From positions 110,484,001 to 110,548,000 of the forward strand of contig OZ231126.1 of assembly GCA_965153355.1 (NCBI GenBank): DNA of 64,000 bases. The letters are read 5' to 3'. The position numbers were made by a program, and so were the translations under genes. This document shows, piece after piece, positions 55,050 through 64,000 of the stretch (position 1 is the stretch's first letter; every line of letters begins with the position of its first letter). Source of the stretch: Flaccisagitta enflata. Its lineage: Eukaryota > Chaetognatha > Sagittoidea > Aphragmophora. The notes under the pieces are model-generated. The model worked only from the letters and a program-made list of their open reading frames with translations, searched no databases and was not told the origin of the DNA.

Positions 55050-56480
55050 ATTTTTCTTTCTATTTACTTTTTTCTTTCCATTTTCCCTCCTTTTCTTTCC
55101 ACTTTCTCCTCTTTTCCTTCTCTTTTTTTCTTTTCACTCCGTTTTTCTTTTCTTCTTTTCATTCCGTTTTCCCTCCCTTCTCTTTTTCCGTTTTCCTCTC
55201 CTCCGTTCCGTTCTTTCTCTTTCTCTGTTTTTTTTTCTTTCTTTTTTTTCTTCCTTTTCTTCCAATTACCTTTCTTCCTTACCTTCCATTTACCTTTCTT
55301 CCTTACCTTCTGTTTACCTTTCTCCCTTTCTTTCCGTTTACCTTCCCTTCTTTTTTTCCGTTTTCCCTCCTTTCCTTTTGTTTTCCTTTCTTCATTTCTT
55401 TCCGTTTTCCTTTCATTCCGTTTTCCTTTCTTTCCGTTTTCCTTGCTTCCTTTCTGTTTATTTTCTGTTCTTCCTTTCTGTTTGTTTTCTATTCTATCAA
55501 TACCTTTTCCCTTTTTCCCGTTTTACCTCCTTCCCTTCATTCTGTTTTCCTTTCTTTTTCATTTTCATTTTCTTTGCATCCTTTTTTACGTTTTCCTTTC
55601 TTCCTTCTGATCCATTTTCCTTTCTTTCTTACCTTTTCCCTTTATTCATCACTGCCTGTTTCCTGTTCTTCCTTTCTTTTTGTTTTTTTTCCCTTTCTTT
55701 CCGTTTTTCTCCTCCTTTCTTTACTTTTTTGCTTTGTTCATTTCTTTCAATTTTTCTTTCCTTCGTTAAGTTTTCCTTTTTTCCTTTCTTTCCGTTTTCC
55801 TTTCTTCCTACCTTTTGATTTTTCATTCTTTCTTTCATTACATTTTCCTGTCTTCCTTCGTTTACGTTATCCTCTCTTTATCTTTTCTTTCTTTTTTTGC
55901 ATTTTACTTTCTCTCTTTCTTTCCGTTTTTCTTTCTTTCTGTTTTCCTTTCTTTCTTTTTTCCGTTCTTCCTTTTTTTCCATTTTCCTCTCTTCCTTTCT
56001 TTCTATTTTTCTTTCTATCTTTTCTTCCATTTCCTCTTTCTTTCTTCACGTTTTCCTTCTTAGCCGTGTTGGTCAGTAGGTCGGTTGGTCAGTTGGTCGG
56101 TATGTCGGTATGTCGGTCGGTCCATCACATTTTTGAATTCCGAGCGGTTTTCGCATTACTGCTCCTGCCCAACCGTCCGTGACTGGATTGCCGTGTATCC
56201 GATCCCTAACGTCTTCCTTACTTTATGTTTTCCTTTCATCCTTTTTGTCTTCCTTTCTCCTTCATGTTTCCCTTTCTTCCTTCCTTTCCATTTTCCTCTT
56301 TACCTAGAAAGGAAGAAAATCAGTGATTTTCATCTCTTTCTTATTTCCTTTCTTCCTTTATGTTTTCCTTGTTTCATTTCTTTCTGACAGTTTCCGTTTT
56401 CCTCCCCTTTTTCTGTTCCTCATTCATTGTTTTTTTCTTTCTTTCTATCCGTCTTTTTTTCCGTCATTCCTTTTTTCTTG
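55050..56480. repeat. TTTC/TTCC pyrimidine tract, interrupted by an A' element (56060-56206)
   Basis: About 1.3 kb of CCGTTTTCCTTTCTTT-like repeats. The A' copy inside has lost its palindrome but keeps CCGTGTTGG, a GTCGG tract, GAGCGGTTTTCGCATTACTG and GCCGTGTATCCG. The long Phe/Ser/Leu frames are artefacts. Confidence 0.85.
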
Positions 56481-57380
56481 CTCATTGATTGACGAATAGT
56501 TCAAGCTTTTGATAAATACAAGAGAGCCCTATGATAACACGCAACCACATAAGAAGAAATCTTCCAATCATTTCCCTAATTTGCATAATGAAGTAATCGC
56601 AGTAAACAGTCGATAGGAGCTTCTGAAAGAAATTTTCACGATGAAACTTTACAGCGACAATGTACCCTTCTTAAAAAAGGGAAGTTCGTCTATTTCTACC
56701 AAGTAGTACTGAAACTTGTTCAATAACAGGAAGAAGTACTGAGGAGTTCTCGCCGTTATTGAACCCAGCGCCATTGAGTGGGCATTTTGATGGCGAAAAC
56801 TGTTATGAGCATTGAACATACAAACATTTGAACGCCGATTTTTAGCTGATTGGTTGTGTTTGATCAATTCGGTTCTACCCTGTGACTTACAAGGAGATTA
56901 CCGACAAAAACGTATACAGACCAACCCTAATGTAACATAAGGGGGAAAATTGGTCCACATGTAAATGCATAGATCATTGACCTCTTCGCGGCAGCTGCCA
57001 CAATAGAGGAGGGGATGTTTCTACATATGCATATGCATGTGCGTGTTTTTGTCTGTGTGCGTCTGTGCGATATGGAGGGCTTGTCTGAAGGGGGGTGCGA
57101 GCCTTCTTTCTTTCATTCCTTTTATCTTTCTCTTGTTTTATTTTCTTTCTCTCCTTTTATCTTTCTCTTGTTCTATTTTCTTTCTCTTTTTAGATGCATC
57201 ATCACATCTCTAAAACAGGGTCTCTCCGCCAATCAATCTGCTTGTTTTTCCATCCATTTGTCAAATTGTCTGACTGTCCATCTGTCTCTCCTCTGTTTGT
57301 CTGCTTGTCCGTTACACCTGTGCTCAAATTACGCAGATGACACGTCGAGTTGCCCACATGAGTTTAATCATTCAATTTTT

Positions 57381-57800
57381 AGTTGCAGACAAGCAACTCT
57401 ATAAGAGGCTTTGTCCGCCCATCCATCGGTCCGTCCGTCGGTTCGTTGGTTTGTCGGCTTATGGTTGGTTTGGGGTCATTGAATAGAAAAGTGGGAAAAC
57501 GAGCGTTATACTGTACGACTAAAAAAAAAAGACGCACTTTTCAATAGCTAATTCAACCTTTCAATCTTAGAAAAATTAATCATAATCTGTTCGAGATACA
57601 GACCTGGGACTAGGCTAGAATGAAAGATTTTTTGAAAATCTTTTGAATTGATTCAACTGAAGATAGTTTAAACGATCTTTTTTATCTATTTAATCAACAA
57701 ATGAAGAGGTGCATCTTTTTTTTTTTGATCCGCACAGTAGAGACTTTTAGGGTATGTTTGAGTGTTGGGGGTGGGTTGGGGTGTGAATGAGCGGTTGATC
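57381..57800 (+). repeat. C-family element with a D-family insertion
   Basis: The C start AGTTGCAGACAAGCAACTCT and GTCC/GTCGG tract lead to GAGCGTTAT. A short D copy (about 57513-57739, GTACGACT...GACGCAC to GTGCATC) interrupts it, and the C body resumes with ACTTTTAGGGTATGTTTGAG. Confidence 0.75.
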
Positions 57801-57988
57801 ACAGTTGAGTTGAAAATTGTCAAAAAAGATCAAACAAACTTTCGAAAGCTTCATCGAATGTGAGAGATAACTTATTTATATAATTGTAAAATGGAGCACG
57901 CGACTGCACTGTGGCCCTGTTAGGCTTGTCATTTCTTTCTTAATTTCTTTACTTTTTCCGTTTTTTTCTTACTTTTTTTCGTCTTTTT

Positions 57989-59095
57989 AGTTGCAGACTG
58001 GCGACTCAATAAGAGGCTTTGTCTGTTCGCCGGTCCATCAATCTGTCGATTCTTTGATCCATTGGTCTGTGATGATAGAGTTGATAAGTGCGACAACGCG
58101 CGTGTAAGGCAATACTGTTGTGTGTATGTGGAAAGTGTGTGTGGAATGTTCGCTTAGAATGTACTACTCAACTAAAAAAAAAAAGCCGCACCCAATTTTG
58201 AGTGAAAGAATAAGAAAAACAAATGATTTGAAAATTTTTGTTGTTGAAGTGATTTGAAAGATTTTTAAATTTTCTTTCATTCTAGACCAATCCCAAATCT
58301 GTATCTCAAACAGTTTAGGAGCTAGAGCTTGTAAGAGTTATCTTCTAATTTGTAAAAATGCTCATTTTAAATGGGATTGCAAACTGAAAATGACAATGTT
58401 TTACTCATTGTTATGCCATTTCTAAACAAATAAAGCTAAAATTTCCAGATTGGCGCCATATGAAAGATTTTTTGAAGAGCTTTCTTATGGTCTAAGATTT
58501 TAATCAGTTATTTTGAAATTCAGTATGACTGTTGTTGGCGCCAGATTTCTGTAGAAACTGTCTCTGTGAATTGATCATTATGCGCAGCATTAAAAGCTTA
58601 CGTTGCTCATTAGATTTCATAAAGTTATACATTATTTCATTGTTATCATTTGTAAAGGTGTTCTTTCATTTACATTATTATGATTCAAAGAAAGAGTAAT
58701 TTCCTTTTGTGTGCATCTTTACACGTTTATGATTCTCTACCAGATTGCCTCATGGTTGGGGTTTTTCCTAGCCTTATATTAATTCGTTCCGCCCTTTGGG
58801 TCGCGCTTGTTGGTAATAGGATTTGTGCCTCTCTCTATACATTTCAGGTGTTGAGGATAGGATAAGCTCACACACAGTGGCTCTCCCGATTATTGATACA
58901 AACTCGCGCCTTCGGGCCCTAAAAAGACACAATAGCGCATGAACTGTATTCGCGCATACAGAGGCATTGGGAGCCCCTGGCACGCATCCACTCGAGCCCT
59001 TTGTAAGCAATCACAGCTTACACAATTTGCTATTTGAAAATGCGGCTTTTATTATGAGTCAAGTAGTACGATATTGTAACCCTGCGTCACTTCTT
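57989..59095 (+). repeat. C-family element with a 909-bp D-family insertion
   Basis: C start AGTTGCAGACTGGCGACTCA; interruption by D at 58161 (GTACTACTCAACT, then AAAGCCGCACCC) to 59069 (TGCGGCTTTT...AAGTAGTAC); then the C end ACCCTGCGTCACTTC. D and C again associate in the same nested order as at 57,381. Confidence 0.75.
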
Positions 59096-59299
59096 CTGTT
59101 TCTTCTTCCTCTTTTTCTTTTCCTTTTTCTGTTTTTTTTTTCCTTTTTTTTTCTTTTTTTTTCTGTTTCTTCTTCTTTTTCTTTTTATCTATGGTCGTGT
59201 GCATGCGACTCTATGACCCGCTCTGTCCGTCTGTCGGTCTTATTCTTTTGCTTGCCGGCCCTGTTTTGGCTTTCACATCATCTTTTTCATTATCATCTT

Positions 59300-59665
59300 T
59301 TTCCTGTGTTTCATCATCATCATCATCATCATCATTATCATCATCATCTTTTTTCTTGACTTTCTCATCATTATCTTTTTCTTGTCTTCATCATCATCAT
59401 CATCGACGTCGTCGTCGTCGTCGTCTTCGTCGTCGTTGTCTTTGACTTAGTTTTGTCATCGTTATCATCGTCGTCTTTGTCATCGTTACTATCTTTGTAT
59501 TTGTCTTCATCTTCACCTCCTTCTTCTTCTTCTTCTTCTTCTTCTTCTTCTTCTTCTTCTCCTTCTTCTTCTCCTTCTCCTTCTTCTTCTTCTTCTTCTT
59601 CTTCTTCTTCTTCTTCTTCTACTTCTTCTTCTTCTCCTTCTTCTTCTTCTTCTTCCTTGTCTTCA
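59300..59665. repeat. (ATC)n, (GTC)n and (TTC)n tracts
   Basis: Trinucleotide runs in series: TCA near 59,310-59,350, CGT/CGTC near 59,403-59,440, TTC from 59,519. Ser-rich and Glu/Asp-rich frames across them are artefacts. Confidence 0.95.
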
Positions 59666-59829
59666 TACTTGGGAAATTGGGTCAATCGAATGGCATTGGC
59701 TCGCGCGGTTTTTTCTGAATTTACAGAGGAGCTGATAGGGGAGTGACCGATTTTGTTAACACCATTACTAGTACCGCGCAGAGAAATTTTCATTTCTCTT
59801 AAACGGCTGAAGCTGTAATCTTGAAATTT

Positions 59830-60530
59830 TGGGTTTAACATAAAATTCGATGCTCTTTCACATCATGTCAAAAAAATTCCACTCGAAAAAGAAGAAAACT
59901 ATGTTAACCACCATGATACACAGCGTAACGCGATCGTAACAGGGTGTTAACAATTTCGGTCATTACTTTTTTTTTTTTTATTATCATAGGCTTGAATTGA
60001 CATGAAGGTATGAAATTTGGCATGAAACCTGGTTCATGTCTGTACTAAATGGGGGTAAAACATTTTGTTTCCATTTGGCCCTCCAAGTATGTTTTTTTTG
60101 TTTTGCATACTGCTTTGTGTGCAAAACGGGCAAATTGTCAGTTTTGCATTAATTTACTATGAGTGAAATTTTTCCATAGTAATCGACAGCCGATCATAAC
60201 CAAATTTTTGGTGCTTCTTTAGGGATTGTAAATGTAAAAAAATGACTGAAGCAAGGGGGGTCTGACAATTTTTTCATGTCTTTTACACTGGCGATATGAA
60301 GTGTGACACGAGTGTGACTGTAAAAACGGGCTGTTTTGGCACTAATTTGAGCCACCTAACCTATCAAAATCTTGACTATGAAGGATATTTGTTGGGAACT
60401 TGGTCTCAAGTAATGTCTGGGTACAGCTTTCATCATCAATGAAATGATTGGTGGGAATGAACTATGCTTTATCGCCCACCATATCATGGATTTCAGCTGA
60501 GCTTGTTTATTGTGAAAGCTGCCCTATTCA
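59830..60530. other. No gene recognised
   Basis: Ordinary AT-rich sequence with no repeat family or long frame identified. Confidence 0.3.
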
Positions 60531-60537
60531 GATTTAA

Positions 60538-61106
60538 ACTCTGAGAGGGCAGATTTCAGGCCTGAGTGGGCAGATTTCAGGCCTGAGAGGGCAGATTTCA
60601 GGCCTGAGAGGGCAGATTTCAGGCCTGAGAGGGCAGATTTCAGGCCTGAGAGAACAGATTTCAGGCCTGAGAGGGTAGATTTTAGGCCTGAGAGGGTAGA
60701 TTTCAGGCCTGAGAGGATAGATTTCAGACCTGAGAAGGCAGATCCAAGGTTTCAGAGGGCAGATTTCAGGCCTGAAAGTCAGATTTCACGCCTGAAATGT
60801 CAGATTTCATGCCTGAGAGGACCTGAGAGGGCCTGAGAGGACAGATTTCAGGTCTGAGAGGGTAGATTTTAGGCCAGAGAGGGTAGATTTGAGGCCTGAG
60901 AGTGTAGATTTCAGACCTGTGAAGGCAGATTCAAGGCCTGAGAGGGCAGATTCCAGGCCTGAAAGGTCAGATTTCAGGCCTGAAAGGTCAGATTTCAGGC
61001 CTGAGAGGGCAGATTTTAGGCCAGGCCGAGGGGGGGGGACGGATAAACAAACGAAAGTCCCCTGTGTTCTACAGGACATCGTCTCCTTCGGGGCCGCTGC
61101 CCAAAA
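60538..61106. repeat. B2 element, left end missing, with long 21-bp core
   Basis: At least 20 units of GAGAGGGCAGATTTCAGGCC type, then GGACGGATAAACAAACG, CTGTGTTCTACAGGACATCG and GGGGCCGCTGCCC. A period of 21 gives artefactual heptad-like frames. Confidence 0.85.
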
Positions 61107-61132
61107 AGAGAAGGAAATGTTAATGAAACAAA

Positions 61133-61477
61133 ACAAGGCCGGATGCACGGCATCAGCATCGCGGACGGTTGGGCAGGGGCAGTAATGCAACAAGGCCGGA
61201 TACACGGCTACCCTAGACGCATGCGGGTGGGTAGAAGCTGTCTTGGAGAAGGTCACGAGGGCATCTGGGCAGGAGCCATATGCTCCAAAATCTCAAACAC
61301 GCCGAAAAAGTAACCAACTAACCAACCTACCAACAAACCAACCAACGGACCAACATAGCAGGGTGTAGAGTTGCGTAGCACGCGATTAATAACTGCTTGC
61401 AACTTATAAATGTTACGGACCAGCAGACAGACTGACCAACATTGCAAGGTGTAGAGTCAGGTGTCCGCGACTAAACA
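61133..61477 (-). repeat. A' element interrupted by an A element (61190-61392)
   Basis: The outer A' starts AAGGCCGGATGCACGGCATC and ends GTCAGGTGTCCGCGACTAAA. The inner A starts AAGGCCGGATACACGGCTAC and ends GTTGCGTAGCACGCGATTAA. TGCAA occurs next to both inner junctions, a possible target duplication. Confidence 0.75.
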
Positions 61478-61520
61478 TCAATATGCCACTTCAGCAGGGC
61501 TGACTATATCATTGGATTTT

Positions 61521-61625
61521 TAGTTGCGTGCACGCGACTCTACAACCCACTCCATCAGTCCTTCGGTCCGTCGGTTGGTCGGTTGGTCGGTAACACTTTT
61601 CCCTCGCGTGTATCGATCGCGAAAA
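61521..61625 (+). repeat. A-family 5' part
   Basis: AGTTGCGTGCACGCGACTCT, then GTCCGTCGGTTGGTCGGTTG and GTAACACTTTTCCC; no body. Confidence 0.7.
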
Positions 61626-61949
61626 AAAATCTTTACCACAAACCGCGTCGCGTGTGACTCTGTCGTCTGTCAGTGACTTATCACTTGAGTTTGTCTTGTG
61701 AGTCAGTCATGTCTTGCGAGTTTGTCCTGCGAGTCTGTCATGTCTCGCGAGTTTGTCCTGCGAGTTTGTCACGTGGCATGGGGATGTGAGTCTGCCTTGT
61801 GAGTGCGTAACGTAACTGCGTATCGTGAGTGTGCCCCGCAACTCGCCACGTAACCCGTTACGCTATTTGCCACGCAAGCTGTTACGCAATTTTAATGTTT
61901 TACGACGTCACGCAATGGTCTCGAGATAAATTTAGCCTCATGAATATGC

Positions 61950-63611
61950 TCGTCAATCTTGTTTCATGGGTGAGTTGAGCTGTCATTGGGTCAAGTATAT
62001 ATATCTCAGTCTCTGCAAGTCTTTGTTTCTCAATATGAGCATGTAACCTATCTTACACACTTTCCCATCCCGTATCTATCTGCGAAAAAGAAGAAATGGA
62101 ACTCAAGAAAATGGACAGAATCAAAAGATGATCGCTGGAGATGTGACTCTGTACCTGTACCAATCTGTATCTTTGAAACAGTGGACTCATCCCATGAAAA
62201 GGAAATGGGTACCTACGCTGTTCATGCCTGTCACGATAAAAAGCCCTTCGTTGATACAAAAGAGAAATGCCTGTCACGATAACAAGCCCGTTGTTGATAC
62301 ATAAGAAGAGCTTTTGGTAAAACATATGACCATCGTTGTTTTGAGCAGGCAAGTGCCCAGCACACCAAATAATAGGGAAGGAGGTAGTGAACAGGGCTAT
62401 GCTCATCAATCATGTTTCATGGGTGAGTTGAGCTGTCATTGGGTCAAGTATATATATCTCAGTCTCTGCAAGTCTTTGTTTCTCAATATGAGCATGTTAC
62501 CTATCATACACACTTTCCCATCCTCGTATCTATCTGCGAAAAAGCAACGATTCATCCTCTTATAGTTTTAACCAAAATGATAACTGATAACAGTTAAAGT
62601 GGAATCTTTCACTGCAAAAGTCAAGCGTTATTTGAGAGTAATAGTCTTGATCTCATCCCATGAAAAGGAAATGGGTGCCTACGCTGTTCATGCCTGTCAC
62701 GATAAAAAGCCCAGCATTGATAAAGGAAATGGGTGCCTACGCTGTTCATGCCTGTCTCAATAACAGGCCCATTGTTGATACATAAGAGAAGCTTTTGGTT
62801 AAAACTTATGACCATCCTTGTTTGGAGCTGGCGAGTGCCCAGCACACCAAATGATAGGGAATGAGGTAGTGGACAGGGCTATGCTCGTCAAACTTGTTTC
62901 ATGGGTGAGTTGAGCTGTCATTGGGTCAAGTATATATATCTCAGTCTCTGCAAGTCTTTGTTTCTCAATATGTGCATGTAACCTATCTTACACACTTTCC
63001 CATCCCGTATCTATCTGCAAAAAAGAAGAAATAGAACTCAACAAAATGGACAGAATCAAAAGATGATCGCTGGAGATGTGACTCTGTACCTGTACCAATG
63101 TGTATCTTTGAAACAGTGGACTCATCCCATGAAAAGGAAATGGGTACCTACGCTGTTCATGCCTGTCACGATAAAAAGCCTGTCGTTGATACAAAAGAGA
63201 AATGCCTGTCACGATAACAGGCCCGTCGTTGATACATAAGAAGAGCTTTTGGTAAAACATATGACCATCATTGTTTTTAGCAGGCAAGTGCCCAGCACAC
63301 CAAATAATAGGGAATGAGGTAGTGGACAGGGCTATGCTCGTCAATCATGTTTCATGGGTGAGTTGAGCTGTCATTGGGTCAAGTATATATATCTCAGTCT
63401 CTGCAAGTCTTTGTTTCTCAATATGAGCATGTAACCTATCATACACACTTTCCCATCCCGTATCTATCTGCGAAAAAGCAACGATTCATCCTCTTATAGT
63501 TTTAACCACAATGATAACTGATGATGGTTAAAGTGGAATCTTTCACCGCAAAAGTCAAGCGTTATTTGAGAGTAATAGTCTTGATCTCATCCCATTAAAA
63601 GGAAATGGGTG
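61950..63611 (+). repeat. 935-bp higher-order tandem repeat
   Basis: GTTTCATGGGTGAGTTGAGC starts at 61961, 62414, 62896 and 63349, so spacings are 453, 482 and 453. This is a two-part repeat of about 935 bp present nearly twice. Each part contains ATGGGTGCCTACGCTGTTCA or a variant, and GATACATAAGA motifs. Confidence 0.9.
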
Positions 63612-64000
63612 CCCATGAAACAAGATTGACGAGCATAGCCCTGTCCACTACCTCATTCCCTATCATTTGGTGTGCTGGGCACTTGCCAGCTCAAAACAAC
63701 GATGGTCATATGTTTTAACCAAAAGCTTCTCTTATGTATCAAGAATGGGCCTGTTATCGAGACAGGCATGAACAGCGTAGCCACCCATTTCCTTTATCAA
63801 TGACGGGCTTTTTATCATGACAGGCATGAACAGCTTGAGCACCCATTTCCTTTTCATGGGATGAGATCAAGACTATTACTCTCAAATAACGCTTGACTTT
63901 TGAGGTGAAAGATTCCACTTTAACCGTCATCAGTTATCATTGTGGTTAAAACTGTAAGAGGATGAATTGTTGCTTTTTCGCAGATAGATACGGGATGGGA
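63612..64000 (-). repeat. Inverted copy of the 935-bp repeat, running off the window
   Basis: From CCCATGAAACAAGATTGACG onward the sequence is the inverse of 62,520-62,900. The junction lies within GGAAATGGGTGCCCATGAAA, itself partly palindromic. The right end is cut by the window. Confidence 0.9.

Noticed and set aside
55045-56182. Frames of 202-257 codons
   Set aside because: Pyrimidine-repeat translation, Phe/Ser/Leu/Pro only.
60807-61256. 149-codon frame with LSGLKSA heptads
   Set aside because: The heptad comes from the 21-bp period of the B2 core; the frame also runs into A-family repeat.

Overview
The window is eukaryotic nuclear DNA, most likely from an invertebrate animal. It is AT-rich, has long microsatellites and nested transposable-element debris, and shows intron-split coding with GT-AG junctions. 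One intronless seven-transmembrane receptor is present. I cannot name the species. A RAG1-like gene fits the groups known to carry such genes (echinoderms, hemichordates, amphioxus, molluscs, nemerteans, cnidarians). Most long open frames are read-through of simple repeats and are not genes.

The main content of 0.6-20 kb is a split gene on the minus strand that I read as a RAG1-like (RAG1L/ProtoRAG family) recombinase. I placed 13 exons by eye, and a further short exon around the first catalytic Asp is unresolved. All donors and acceptors used are GT/AG, and codon phase is continuous across all twelve junctions except the unresolved one. The exons show the order expected for RAG1: a GRP-type DNA-binding segment, a DGSG motif, the second Asp followed by C-x2-C, an H-x4-H, the final Glu with an R-R-F helix, and a C-terminal Cys/His zinc-knuckle-like tail before the stop. 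No in-frame stop breaks the placed exons. No RAG2-like partner and no element ends were recognised.

From 20 to 26.5 kb there are pyrimidine tracts, a D-family repeat carrying a hAT-like insertion, a small palindromic element, the class A GPCR gene (24957-25991, minus), and a dead Tc1-like transposase fragment. From 26.8 to 41 kb lies a nested repeat complex. A 10.1-kb inverted-repeat structure (28638-38781, flanked by AAGG) is inserted in an A-family repeat. It is filled with fold-back B-family elements whose cores are 20-21-bp tandem repeats, and with a Tc1-type palindromic element.

From 41 to 64 kb I found no convincing gene. The region holds further A/B/C/D-family repeats, an 82-bp satellite, a 24-bp minisatellite, an AT-rich element with long terminal inverted repeats, and at the right edge a 935-bp higher-order tandem repeat that turns into an inverted copy.

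Repeat family names are my own labels. A has a terminal palindrome, then a (GTCN)n tetranucleotide tract, then a body ending near CCGTGTATCCGGCCTTG. C has a related layout with a different body. B is a fold-back ending in GGGCAGCGGCCCC. D has ends near GTAC...AAAGCCGCACC. The A and C layout resembles Helentron-associated elements of the DINE-1/mini-me type, and copies repeatedly sit within about 40 bp of RAG1L splice sites.
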